Position numbers and translations under genes: made by a program. Below the pieces are notes generated by a model that worked only from the letters and a program-made list of their open reading frames with translations, made no database searches and was not told the DNA's origin. Positions 1 to 13,000 of a stretch of 34,559 bases of DNA are shown here, one piece after another (positions within the stretch are counted from its first letter, which is position 1; each line of letters begins with the position of its first letter). This DNA is from a virus: positions 1 through 34,559 of the IMG/VR virus record IMGVR_UViG_3300010412_000452. One strand, written 5' to 3'.

Positions 1-1046
1 CGGTCGGGCGGCTCGTACACGCGCTTGACCGAGTACCCACCACCACCACCGCCGAAGCTGGGCACGGTGTACTGCTGTTGGGCAGATGGCATTCTCGGCG
101 CAAAGTACTTTCCCGCAGCAGCCATGGCCTGTGGGCTGAAGCCCACGGCAGACGACTCGTACTCCCAGAGCACATGGTCTGCCAGTTCCTGGGCTCGCTC
201 CTGCGACATACCGGCCTGCCTGGCTGCCTGATAGGTCGAGTTCACCGATTGGTGGATGTTGGTGGGGTTGTACGCCTGGGCGATCTCTTCGTAGATGTAG
301 GTCAAACTCTCACCGAGCATGACCTCTACCTGCTCGATAGCGCCGAGATCACCCTCGAATCCAGCTTGCAACATCTCCCAGATCTTGGCTGCCTCGGGGA
401 TGGGGAGACTGCCAACCAGGGTATCGATGCGCTGGGTCCACTGCCTGGCCGTGTCCTTGTCGACACCGGAGATGATGAACCTCTGCCCCGCCGAGTCCAG
501 ATACTGGCCGTATTCGGATGTGCCCAGCTGGTCTTCGGTCCCCCCGGCACCCGGACCCTGGCCGGTCTCCTGTCCCGGCACCTCCGAGAACGGGTTGTTC
601 TCCAGGTTGTTGGGGATGGTGAGGATGACATCCTGGTCGAACTTGGCATCGCCGGAACTGTATGACAGGCCGGGGATCGACAGCTTCCACTCACCGCGGT
701 CATTGGGTTCGATGTGAATCTGATCTTCCGGGAGCCCGCCGTACACAGCCAGAGCTCGCTTGACTTCTGCCGGAGTGTTCAGGTTGTTGACCACACTCAT
801 CGGGATGTAGTCGGTGATGGGCTTGCGAGCTACGTCTTCGCCCATTGATCGAGGCATGGGGGTTACGAGTAGGCGCTGGGCCTGGTTCCTATAGTCCTCG
901 ATGTTGCCGCGCGGGTTGCCCCTACCCGGTGAGTTGGGGCGCAGCCTGGCGCTCGGATCGACAATGTAGAACCCACGAGCCCTGTAGTTTTCGACTTGCG
1001 CATCGGGCACATACCTGCGCTCGGTGCCATTGTTCATCCACGGCAT
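1..1046 (-). CDS. Phage protein of unknown function next to the giant protein, incomplete at left edge
   Basis: An uninterrupted minus-strand frame starts at ATG 1046-1044 and stays open to base 1, giving about 348 residues without a stop; the C-terminus lies outside the window. The start lies 22 nt downstream of the stop of the giant gene, whose in-frame TGA (1070-1068) is the first upstream stop. A second ATG at 1037 is preceded by GAGA and is a possible alternative. The N-terminus begins MPWMNNGTERRY. The middle is rich in Gly, Pro and Gln (EVPGQETGQGPGAGG), then comes a mostly helical, acidic stretch (KIWEMLQAGFEG, MSQERAQELADHV), and the visible end has a run of six glycines. I recognise no domain. 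Its position in the late operon, after portal and giant protein, suggests a virion or head-assembly role. That is inference from location only. Confidence 0.8.
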   Translation of the reverse strand, partial: MPWMNNGTERRYVPDAQVENYRARGFYIVDPSARLRPNSPGRGNPRGNIEDYRNQAQRLLVTPMPRSMGEDVARKPITDYIPMSVVNNLNTPAEVKRALAVYGGLPEDQIHIEPNDRGEWKLSIPGLSYSSGDAKFDQDVILTIPNNLENNPFSEVPGQETGQGPGAGGTEDQLGTSEYGQYLDSAGQRFIISGVDKDTARQWTQRIDTLVGSLPIPEAAKIWEMLQAGFEGDLGAIEQVEVMLGESLTYIYEEIAQAYNPTNIHQSVNSTYQAARQAGMSQERAQELADHVLWEYESSAVGFSPQAMAAAGKYFAPRMPSAQQQYTVPSFGGGGGGYSVKRVYEPPD

Positions 1047-1067
1047 CTCTTGTCTAAACCCCCGAGA

Positions 1068-4000
1068 TCACTCGTAGATTCCCAGCATGACCCTACGCCA
1101 GAAGCTGCGGTGGTCATACGTCATGTCCATCATGTCAGCCAACTGCAACACGCCCTGCTGGAAAGCAGGATCGGTATCGAATCGGATCTTCCAATCCTGA
1201 TACAGCTCCTCGTAATACGGGTCAACTGCACGACCACGGCGGGATACCTCGGCAGCATCCGCTGCCCTGCGGATCTCCATGATTTGACCCACATACTGGT
1301 CGAAGTTGGGGATCGACTGTGTGTATCCGACGACTGTCATCCTCATTGCCGGAGTGGCCTCATACCACCACAGCTCTGACTCCCTGCCCTCCTGAACCAG
1401 GTAGTCCTTGAATGCCTGGTCGATCTCCTGCTTGCGGTCCGAGTACTCCCACTCGTCGATCTCACCACGCTCTTCGCTGGCCTTCAGGTTGCTGATCTGC
1501 TGGCTCCACTCTTCATAGAGCTTGAAGTCCTGCTCGGTAGTGGGGAGCATCTCGGCCAAGTCGGGGTGGCTCTCGGCTAGCTGAGTGGTCACAGCCTGGG
1601 ACAGCCAGGTGGTGGGCTTCAGCAGGTTCTTGATGTCCCACCTGGCCTGGTCTTCGGTGGACTTGCCCGACCGGGACCGGGTGATGAGCGATGGCATGGT
1701 CACCGCCTGTCCATCGGCGGTGAAGACGACGGGCTGGCGGTTGTAGAAGAGGTTCTCCGTATCGCGAATCTGGGCCCAGATTGCGTCCTTCTCCTCTGCG
1801 GTATGCGCATTGGCCAGTGCGTCGTACAGATCACCCTGCTGCCGGAACATGGGCTCGGCATACTCCTCGTAGTACTGGGACAGGAGGTAGTCGCGAGGGC
1901 TGTCGATGAACTGGGCGTCCTCTTCGGACAGCGCCCGGTAGTCACGCAGGAATCCTTCCACCCTGCGCAGTGCGTCCCGCTGTTCCCTGATCTCCCCGGG
2001 CGTAGCATCGGGAGCGAGGGGAGAATCGAAGAGCTCCTGGATCTCATCGATGGCATCCAACAGATCACGCTGCTTGTCCCGCATCGTGCGGTAGGCAGAG
2101 GGGAGGTACTGATCTTCCCGGTTGACGAACTGCGCCCAGTCGCCACCGATCTGCTTGTCGATGACATCGGTCGCCATGTCGGCTGCGTCGTACATCTTGA
2201 GCAGTTCCCGGTACTGATCCTGGTTGGCCAGGATGGCCCTGGCCTGCTCGATGGGGTCGGTAGTACCAAAGGTCTCTGCCAGCTGAGTCTCGAACGAGAG
2301 CACGTTGTTGGCCTTCATCTCCAGGATGAACTGGATCTCCGGCTCATAGGGGGCGATCTTGCCATCACGGATCAGATCGATCCGCTCCTCGTAGGCACGG
2401 ACTAGCGGCGGCACCCCACCCTCTCTCCAGTAGGTGGTGCCACGCAGGTAGTATTGCAGCTCGGGTAGATAGGTCTTCAGCGCCTGCTTTGCCTCGTCTC
2501 CGCTCGGATCCTCCATCCAGGCAACCAGCAGGTCGTAGTAGGTCTGGAGCTCTTCCTCTATCCGCTCGGGGTCGCCGGAGAGAACGTCGGAGAGATCCAC
2601 GTTGGTCACGTCCAGGCCCTTGACCGCACCGTGGTCGACGAAGTCGCGGGTGGCGTAGTACATGCCAGCCTGCTTCTGCTCGGTGTACATGATGCTGGGA
2701 TTGGCAGGACCGAAGAGGCCAAGCAGACCACGCATGGTGGAGTTGGTCATGGCGATGTTGACGGCATCGTTGACCAGGATCTTGTTCTGTTCGGCAATGG
2801 ACGAGTTCAGGTCTTGCCACTCCACAGAGCGTGGGTCGTCGGTGTCGATACTCGGGTCCTTGCCGTCCTTGTTCAGGGAGAGTTCGAGCTCGTCCATCTT
2901 GACGGACATCTCGATGACACGCTCGAAGCGGGACGGGGTGCCAGGGTTGGCACGAGCATCGCGTGCATACATGAACTGCATAGCACGCAGAACCTCTGCT
3001 GCCATCTGGGCACGCTGCTCTGGCGGCAGGAACGCATTGCCCAGTGAGGTGGCGAAGTCGCCATCGAAGACGATGTCGCCCGTGTCGGTGACCTCGTACG
3101 GGGCATCCTCCCCCACCACGCCAGACAGGGCGATGCCCCTGAGTAGGAACCTGCTCCATGATGGCATGAAGCTGGCACCGATGAATGCCAGTGATTCGAC
3201 TCCACCCTCCGGCCTGCCGTACGGGAAGAAGATGTCGTCGATGATCTCCTCGTACAGGTTCGACTTCGGGATCTCCAGGTTGAGCTGAGGCAGGGTGACA
3301 TCTCGCGGATCGAGCTCACCGGCCATCATCTGGTTCAGCGCCTCGGTGCCCAGGGCGATCGAGAGGGCGGGGCGGTTCTGGGTGATCAGCTGCTGGAGTG
3401 AGATCTCGTGCTGATCCGCCACTGTCTGGAGGTTGGTGTCGGGCCCCACCGGAACGAACTCGTTGCTGCCCGCCCAGTTGATCCGGGCCATCAGCTGACC
3501 GGCAGCTGCACCGGGCAGGGGACCGAGACCAACGCCCAGCTGGAGCGCAGAGCCCAGGCCCTTGGAGGTGGGGTCTACCGGCCACCCGACGGAGATGCCA
3601 AACTCCAGCTTCCCGGGGTTGGCCAGGACATCCCTCTTGTATTGATCGACAGCCTCTTGACTCATTTCGGTGAAGACATCGGAGGCAAAGATAAGCGTTG
3701 ACAGAACCACGGGGTTGGTGATCATCCAGTGCATGCCACCGCTGGCCCACTTCGCTGCCTGGTTGTTGGAGAGCAGATGCCTGCTGATACGCAGGCGCAT
3801 GCCCCTGCCCTCGGCACCCAGCGTGTCCTCCGTCTCCTCGGCCACCTCGATCAGGCCCGAGCTGACCAGCGCCCTGAGCAGGCGGTAGGACCGGGACTGG
3901 AGCTTGTACTGTCCGACGAACCAGTTGCCACCACCGAGGAACTTCGGCATCCTGTACATCCAGGCGCGGTTCACTTCGTAGAGCGCCGAGAAGAACGGGA

Positions 4001-7000
4001 ACACCTTGTTCATCTGGGCGACGATGTGAGGCACGTCCTTCATGTTGAAGTAGACATCGTTCACCCGCTGGGCTGCCAGCTGTCGGGCTACGGTGTCGGC
4101 TGCCTTCTCGTCCATCCCCACCCGAAGGAGACGAGCCTTCTCGTCGGCAAAGGTGGCGATGTAGGCGGGACGCCGGTTGAAGATCTGGGTTGACTTCTCA
4201 CCCGCATACTGGATGATGAAGTCGGCCGTGGCAGACAGCAGGTTGTCGTGAGTTCCGTCCATGGCATACCGCATGTCGAAGGGGGCAGCCACGGCAGACG
4301 GCATCCGAACCGCAGAGTTCTCGGTGACACCGGATGCCAGCTCGCCAAACGCCTCGGCCCACCGCTGGGGCCGAGCCCGGTTGTACTCGGCGGTGAACGG
4401 CACGCCGTTGAACATCGTCTCGATCCTGCCCTCATGCACGAAGCGCATGATGGTGTTGGCTGCTTCGGCAGGCCGCTGGCCGATGATCATCGGCTGCATG
4501 AGGTTGGCTACGAAGTTGTTCGCCAGGTAGTTCAGGTACCAGTCGGCCAGGGCGAAGTCATCCTCCCACTCCACCCCTGCATACCTGGCCATGGCCTCGA
4601 TGTTCTCCCGCATCCTGCCCCAGTGGTTGCCGGTGACGATACGGTGGGCAGCCGCAGGATCCACAGGCTCCTTGGCAACCAGCTCCGCATACCGCATGGT
4701 CGCCTCGCGGAAGTAGGGGTCGTCGTGGAGCTGGCCTACCTGGTGGGCCCACGCCTGGCCGAAGAGGTTCTTCTGCCTCTTCGACATCGTCGGCTCCCAC
4801 GACATGCTGTCGGAGGAGACGGCAATCTCGTTGGACAGCGTCTTGGCCCACGAAGCCTGCATGATCTCGTCGATCTCCTCGAAGGTGAAGCCATCGGGGA
4901 GCAGGTACTTCTTCAGCTTGTCCTGTACCTTGTTGTTGCGGATGACCGCACGCTTCACCGCACGGGGCGTGCTGGTTCCCAGCACCTGGGTGCTGGAGAT
5001 GTTGAGATCGACATTGCGCTTGATCCATGCACGGACGGCCCCGACCGGGATGTCCTCGATCTTCTCGATGTTGGAGAACTCGGCCAGCAGGCGTGCCCGC
5101 TGTCCCGGGAGAACCTCGTCGAGCACCCTGAGCAGGTCGTCGATGTTCTCCGTGTCGAGCATGGGGCCGAGGGTTTGCTGCACCACACGTCGCAGGTTCT
5201 GTACGTTCTTGGATGAGGCGGCAATCTGCTGCGATGCCATGGTCGCAGCTACGTACTTGAAGGGATTCCGATAGAGGGATGGCATGTCGGCCATCGCACC
5301 GCGCAGCATCTCATCCAGAACCACCACACGGGAGAACCAGGTGAACGGTCTGGCAGCCAGTTGCATCTTGGTGAACGCACGGTGCATGAAGCGGAAGCCC
5401 TGCTTCATGCCATCGCCAACGTAGTCCAAACCACGACGCCAGGCCCGGATATCGCCCTGCTCGACCAGAGCAAAGGCCATGGCCTCCAGCTCGTCTGGCT
5501 CCAGCGAGATCCCCTGCTCGTCGAGGATGTTCTTGATCTGCGCCATCTTTGCCTCACGGGCCTTGCGCACATCCCCGATGCCCTGGGAGTAGACGTTGGA
5601 CCCCGCAGCCCTGGCGGTCTTGTACCGCCTGAGCATGGTGTAGAACTCGGAGGGGGGAGCGGGGTAGTGATCGGACATCTGGCTCGGGCCGAGCGGGCGG
5701 AGCACCGTCTTGTTGTTCTTGGTGCGAGACGCAGTCCGACCCAGCGGCTCACCATCAACTGCGAATCCGAACTTCGTATTGCCAGCGGTCGAGTTGAACT
5801 CGATCATCGATGCCCGCAACACCGGGTCGTCGATCAGATCTGGTATCTGTCCGGAGAAGAGATCATTGAGGTAGTCCCACCTCTCATTGCTGGGCTTGCC
5901 CAGGTACTCCGAGATGATGGGGGCGATCTGCTCATCACGCAGGCCCATGGTTCTGAGGATGGTGGTCAGATCATCCTCACCATTGGACAGGCGAATGTAC
6001 TCCGGCGGCTCCTTGCCGAAGGCCCTGCGGATCCCCAGGCGCAGGCGATCACGGATGGGAGTGTTCCCGTACCGGGACGCCGACCAATCAGCCAGGGCCC
6101 ACCTGGCCTGGCTGGGCTTCCGGGCACGGAGGAACCCGGCTTCTCGCGGAAGCTCACGCAGTAGATAGATGCCCCTGTCCTGCTGGGCCCTCGCAGCCTG
6201 CAAGCTGGCCTGCGTCTGGACGGCCCGGGCACGGGCCTGCACCAGGTCTACGGGTGGCGACTGCTCACCACCACGAACCTTCAGCGCACGACGCTGTGCG
6301 TCCTCGGTGAGGAACACCCTGCCCCCCACGCCCTGGAACCCATCGACACCATTGCGCTTGGCCAGCTTCTCCAGGATCCGCTGCTCTCGCCTGTCGGGCA
6401 CCAGCCCGGCAGCCCAGGAGAGCGCACGCTTCACGGTGTCGGGAACCACCTCGTCGCCATACATGAGAGAGGCCAGCCCCAGCGGATCGAAGGGGATGGC
6501 AAGCTCCCTGCTGGGCACGGTTCCCGGAAGCACCGAGCCGGTGTATCCGGGATCGGGGACGGCGGGCAACATCTGCCTGCCTGGGAACTCGCGCGGTGAC
6601 ATGCCCTCAAGTCGCAGCTGCCTGCCACGGCGGGACGCCGCACCGATGTCCTGCGGTGGGGGTACCACCTCACTGCGGCGGAGATGTGCGGGGCTCGGCC
6701 TGATGTGCCTGCCGCGCTGGGTGACCTTGCCTTCCGCTGCGTACTGGGGCTTGCGGGCCAGCATGGCTGCCCTGTCCCTCACCCTTTGCGCAGCCTCGTC
6801 GTAGTAGCGGTTCTTCACCCACTGGGGGATGCGGTCGTCAGCCAGCATCTCCTTGATGAGGTTCTGTCTGGCAGCGTTGTTGCCACCCGCCTCGGAGAAG
6901 AGGCGGGCATACTCGTCGATGGCAGTGGCCTGAACCTCTGACAGGCCGGTGTCCATGCCTTCGATCCTTTGCAGGCTCACGTCTTCGGCAGACATGGCGG

Positions 7001-10000
7001 CACCGGCAGTGGTGATCTCCTCGAAGGTGCCTTCCCCGCTGGGGAGGTCGGCACTCATGCTGTAGGGGGCCTCCATCGTCTCGTCGAAGAGGCGACCGGC
7101 ATCCGCCACCTCTCCCTCACCCGAGATGGCGAGCGAGGATGCGGCACCGCGTGCCGTGGTCTGGCCAGCCTCCAGCACCACATCCTCCGAGCCGGGCAGC
7201 GGAACGATGCTGCCACGGCCGAAGGCTTGCAGTGGATCGAACCCGAGGGCCTCCGTGAGTGCGGCCCGCTTGGCCGGATCCTGAATCAGGAGGGCGGTCA
7301 CGGCACCGTACTTGCCGAGTAGGCTACGGGCCGCTTCGTTCTGCGGTTCCGCAAACTCCACATACCGGGACCCGGTGAGCGGGACCACCTGGTAGTTGGC
7401 CTTCTTCCTGTAGGGCAGGATGTAGTCGAACGCCTCGTTGAGCCCCTCGTCGATGGTGCTCTGGATCTTGGCCCCGCCCTTGTCCAGTGACTTCTCCGCC
7501 AGTCTCCTCGGGTTGACGGGAATCGAGTTCATCAGGATGGAACCGTGGCACGGCCCCTTATCTCGCTGCGGGCACCAAAGTGTCTTGCCATCAAGATTCT
7601 TGATAGCCTCCTTGAAGTCAGGGTCATTGTCCATTCTGAGCTGGACGTAGAGCCTGTACTTGTCTTCCCAGGAAGCATCGGACTGCGTCACCAACCCGGC
7701 AGTCCCGGCACCCCGCTTGATTAGCCCACGCTGCTCGGCAGCCTTGGCGATCCCGGCCCCATGGACGCCACCCAGGTTGGTGGTGATGACCGGTATGCCG
7801 GAACCGTCGAAGATGTCCCCACCCTCCACGACCTGGCTGCCAAGACCCTGCTCCTTGAGCTTGGCCACTACCTGCGTGGCAGTGCCCGGCTCACCGAGCG
7901 GCAGTCTGCCACGGGGCATCCTTGCTGCAACTTCGTCAGAGGGGATGACTAGGCGGATGTTGGGATTGTCCTGGAGGAGGTCACGCAGTCCGTCATAGAC
8001 TTTGTCCATGAACTCCTGAGTCGACAGCCCACCGTGTCCGGTGCCGGGCATGGGCATCAAGAAGGTGGACTCTGGGTTCTTCTTGGCTGTTTCCGACAGC
8101 TGAGAAAGGGAAGAGTTGATCAGCCCGGTAGACGCCTTCTCGTTCCACACCTTCTTGACCGGGAAGGTGAAGGCAACGGGCCTGCTCGGCAGCCTGCTCT
8201 CGACCTCCTCGGCCCAGAGGCGCTGCTGTTTGGTGAGGTTCTTGGCAGTGGTGCCATCGGTGTTCCACGGGTTGCCGAGGTACCCCGACTCCCCCTTGCC
8301 CCGACGACCGATGTACACATGGTCGCCAGTCGGGGGGGTCCCGCCCGTGACCACCCTGGTCTTGCCGCTCTTGGCACCGGCTCGCTTGGCGTTCTCGTTG
8401 ATCTCCTTGGCGGCCCTGGCTGCGGCCACCTCGGCATTCATCTTCGCCACATTCTCGGTGGCAGTGGGGGTGCGGCGGGCGAGGGCATACACCTCGGGGC
8501 TGTCGTACTCCTTGTTCATCTGCTTCAGCAGCCTGCGCATCATGTTGTCGATGTACTTCTGGCGGCGCTCGCCCTTGAAGCCGACAGAGTATTCAGACAG
8601 CAGAGAGCGGAACTGGAACAGCAGCTCCTGGTCGGTGAGCTCGGTGGGGTTCTTGTACAGATCCTCCAGGAAGGCGAACATCCTACGCTGAGCGTTGGCC
8701 TGCCTGACCCTCGGGCTGTTGAGCAGGTCGATGATGCCGGGGATCATCCCGGTCTCCTCGTACTGCCCATAGCTCAGGGCGGAGAGGAGCTTGTTGATCG
8801 ACTCGTTGAGGATCTCTCGGTACTGGGCTTCCTCGACCAGATCGCCCGTCTTCTTCAGCACCGTCTTGGTGCCGATCTCTTCGCCCATCCCATCCATCAC
8901 ACGGAGCGTGAGAACCGACGCCAGAGCATCGGCCTCGTCGGGATCGACGCCCCGAGCCATGAGCTCTGCGGCCACATTGTCCGCACGGTTTCCGATGTCA
9001 CGGATGAAGTTGGCAACCAGCTCATCGGCCTTGCGGTGGGTCAGCGCATCGCCGTTGTCGAGCACCGCACGAACACGGCGAACCAGATCCTCGACAGTGT
9101 TCAAGTCGTTGTCCAGGTAGCCCTGTACCGCAGCAGCCTGCACCTCGTCGAGCTGGGCCAGGGCCCTCGACAGGGTGCCGCCTACCATATCCTCGCCTGG
9201 CGTGACATCGAAGACCCAGCCACCCTCGAACGTCACCTTCCCCGTGGCCAGGGACCGCTGCTCTCCCAGCTCGACATTCCTGCCTACCGTCCCCAGGATC
9301 GCCCTCTGCATGGACGACGCCTCGCCCGGAAGCGTTTTCGCTTCGACCAGCATCTTGGGGGCTGCGTCCTCTGGCGTCCAGATCCGAATCCGACTAGTCG
9401 GAACCTTGCCCTGGACTAGCGCGCCAATGTTCGACTCATTCAACGACTCGCGGACCGTGTAGCCGAGCTTGGTTCCTTCAGGTGACTGAACCAGATCACC
9501 CTTGCGGATGGTGATGGCAACGACCTGGCCCGGCTCATCGCCCTCGCGTCCGAACAGCCAACGAAGCCGCTCCGGGTCAGAGCCCACGTAGATGCCTTCT
9601 GCGGCTGTCAGGTCTGTGGCATGTTCGCCACGCTTACGCAAACCACCCATGCCGGACGTGACATGCTCTTGGGCCCTCGCCGGTGACGTTGCGTGATAGA
9701 CTTCGATTAGCTGGTCATCTCCGAGCGTGTCCCAGACATCTCGGTGGACAGCTGCTGAAGCGGGGATGGGCGTTACCTCGACGACCTCACCTGTCTTCTT
9801 GGCGGGACCACGAGACCTGCGGTTCAGGTAGACACGCTTGTGCTTCTTGTCGGTGGGGAGCACGGCACGGGTCACGCCCAGCGGGTTCTCTGCCTCGACC
9901 CTGCCGACATCGTCGATCCTGGTCGCAACGTCGGGATCGCTGGACCCGATGATGACGCCACGCCCGAACAGGAGACCGTGGTCGTCTCCCATCTTCCCCG

Positions 10001-13000
10001 CATCCACCGTGACTTCACCGGCAAAGATCGGCTGATCCAGATCTGTCCAGTAGGTGACGGTCCCGTCGCCCGACACTCGCCTGGCACCGGAGCCGAGGTA
10101 GCTCTCGCCCCTGCCTATGTAGATCACCGGCTCACCCGGCATGCCGAGCCTGGACTGGACGGTCAGGATGTCCTGGATTCCCGCCTGCCCCTGCTCGATG
10201 ATGTTCTCAAGAACCTGATAGATCTCCTGCTCGTCCTTGCCGGTGGAGTTGGCGAGCGCCCGTGCCAGGTTGCGGATCTCGGTGAACTTGTCCAGCCCGG
10301 GGTCGTAGTTCACCGGGACGGCCACACCACGGAACACGGGGTACCCGATGCTCGCATAGAAAGCCTTCTCGATCGCCCCCTTCTGAGTGCCGATCTGCCG
10401 CTTCAGAGCGTTCAGCCCACCCTGGCGCTTGCCCCCCTCGACCCTGGGGCCCTTGACCAGCTCATCGATCTCATCGATGATCTTGCCCTTGGCTTTGCGA
10501 GTCTTGGCCGTGCCCTTCCTGGCTTCGAGCGCGGCCACCCTCTTCTCCATCTGCCAGGCACGGCGCTCCAACTTGGCAAGCTCCTCGTACCTGAAGAACA
10601 GATCATCGATGGCATTGGTGTCCAGCCGCTCCTCGTACCCGAGGGACCTGAGGATCTTGCGCCAGTATGCCAGCCGGTTCTCCCGGGACTCGGCCTGACC
10701 CACCAGCTGTGTGGTGACATACCGCCAGACAACGTCGAGGATGCCCTCCGGCTCACCAGGGTCACGCCGGATGGGGGGCAGGTTGGCGATCGACAGCTGC
10801 TCCGCCATGTCGGCAGGCCCCCGGCCTGCGAACTCCCCACCCGTATCGGGCACGAGCACCCGGCTGGGTTCGGTGGGCAGATCGTCCAGCAGCCCCTGCT
10901 CACGAAGGGCACGCTCTGCCTGTTCCATCGTGTTCTCGATGGGATCGGCAAAGCCGGTGCGATCGTCGTACCGATAGCGACGCACACGCTTGCGTGAGGT
11001 CCCGCCGGGGAACGGGAGCTGGGGCTGGCGTGGGTCGGGTGGTGTGGCCAGGTCGAGAACCTGGGCACGGGTGTGCATGCGTGGGTCGATCTCGGTGACG
11101 TTCCACTGACCGAAGGTTCTGCCCACAACGAAGCGGGCACCGGCCGTTGCCTCCCCCTCCTTGTTCAACGTGGGTGAACCAACGATGTGGCCTATCACGT
11201 TGCCTTCGTCGTCGAGCACCCGTTGGTGATAGCGGGCCCTGGCCTGGGCCAGCCTGGACGCCTTCTCCACCGGCTCCTCGGACAACCCCCTCAGCTGCTT
11301 GACGATCTTGGTGGTGTCGTCGATGTCGAGGATGTTGACACCCACCAGATACCATGCGTCTGGATCGATGGCCTCTTCTTGCGACACGATGCGGGCACTG
11401 CCGTCGGCGGTCAGCTCCAGGATCTGCCTGCCCTTGAGGTCGAGGTTCTGGACGCCGATGGTGCCAGCTGCCACATGCGCTTTCTCGATCTCGTCGAGCT
11501 GGTCGGCAGCCTGCTTCACCATGTCTTCCAGGCGAGCTCGCAGGTCGGCAGCTCCCTTGCCGCCAGGCTGGAACGCAGCCCGCAGACCAACACGGACGGT
11601 CTCCGGGTCCTCGAAGGTGATGAGCTTGAGAGCTCCGGACTTCCTGAGCTGTTCGAGGTTCTTGTACCTGCGGGTCAGCTCGTATTCGATCTGGGCCTGG
11701 TTGAGCCCTGCCTTGCGCCCGGCAGCCACCACTTCTGCGATCCCGGTGACCAGCCTGTCCACCTTCGGGGTCTGGACGAACTTGTCGACCTCTTTGGAGA
11801 ACAGGGCATAGCCGAGCCGCATGTAGGGGGCACGGGACCCGAGGGGGAGCGACTCTTTGACGAGGTTGCGCCCGAACCTCGGAACCAGCACCGCAAAGGC
11901 AGATCTGTACCGCCCCATGTTGGCAAGCTGCCCGAGCCGCGGAGTCTCTCCGGCAACCCTGGCACCCATGCCTACGCCAAAGGCGAGGTTGATCGGATCG
12001 CCGTAGAACGTGCCGAAGAAGTCCCAGGCACCCGACACCGTGGAGTAGTGATCTTCGGACGGGTCGACACCTACGGCGATGGCGAAGTTCTGTCCGGGCG
12101 TCAGGGCCCGGCGCACGGCGTAGTTGTCGGGATCGGCAATCGTCGCCCAGAGCGACGAGAAGGCACCGGACGCCAGGCGGTAGGGCGTGTCGATCGCCAC
12201 ACCCAGCGACCCGTACCAGGTCTCGTTCATCCGCTGTTCGTTCTGTGTGCTGTTCGCCTGAGCGAACAGCCAGTAGACGTACTCGTTCGTCAGGGCCTCG
12301 GACAGGAACGTGTCCGGATTGGCCTGCATGTACTCCCACGAAAGGGCAGCCACCCTGTCCCTGAAGTCGGAGGGGACGGTGGCCATCAGGTGGGCGATGA
12401 CCGGCCTGGCATAGGCGGGCATCTGGTCGCCGTACTCCTGGAAGAACTGTGCGGTGACCGGGGTCTTGTCCAGGATCCCCCTCAGCCGATCGGGGGTGAG
12501 GACATCGCCCTCCCATCCGATCTCGTCGTAGAGAGCAGACATGGCCTCGGCCGTGGCCAGCGCACCCCAGTCCGTCTTCTCGAAGTGCTGGGCCACCTCG
12601 GGCAGCAGGAAGTACGACTCGGGCCGGGCCTTCAGCATCCCTGCCAGGTACGGGTCCATGTCGTCGATCATCTGAACCACGTTGTTCACATGGTCGAGTG
12701 CCTCGTTGACCAGAGCGAAGCTGGCGGGCTGGAAAGAAGTGGGGCCGATGTCGCTCGGCTTCAGCTTGCCGTAGAACTCCTCGTAGGCCATCCGGGCAGC
12801 TGGCGTCTGGATGCTGTCCAGCCGCACCACTGTCGTCTGCCCCAGCTCGGGGAGGTTCGCCATCAGGCGAGGCATCACCTCGGTGTGGGTGCGGATGAAC
12901 CTTCTGGCGACCTCTTCGCCCAGGTAGAACTGACCACCCTCGGGATTGAGGGTGATCCTCTCCGGGTCTAGGCCAGACTCCCCCGTGTGGAGGGGCTGAA

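Noticed and set aside
8034-12971. Long plus-strand frames opposite the giant gene (for example 8034-9419 and 11187-12971)
   Set aside because: They mirror the codon structure of the minus-strand gene, are His/Gly/Val-rich without motifs, and have no ribosome binding sites.
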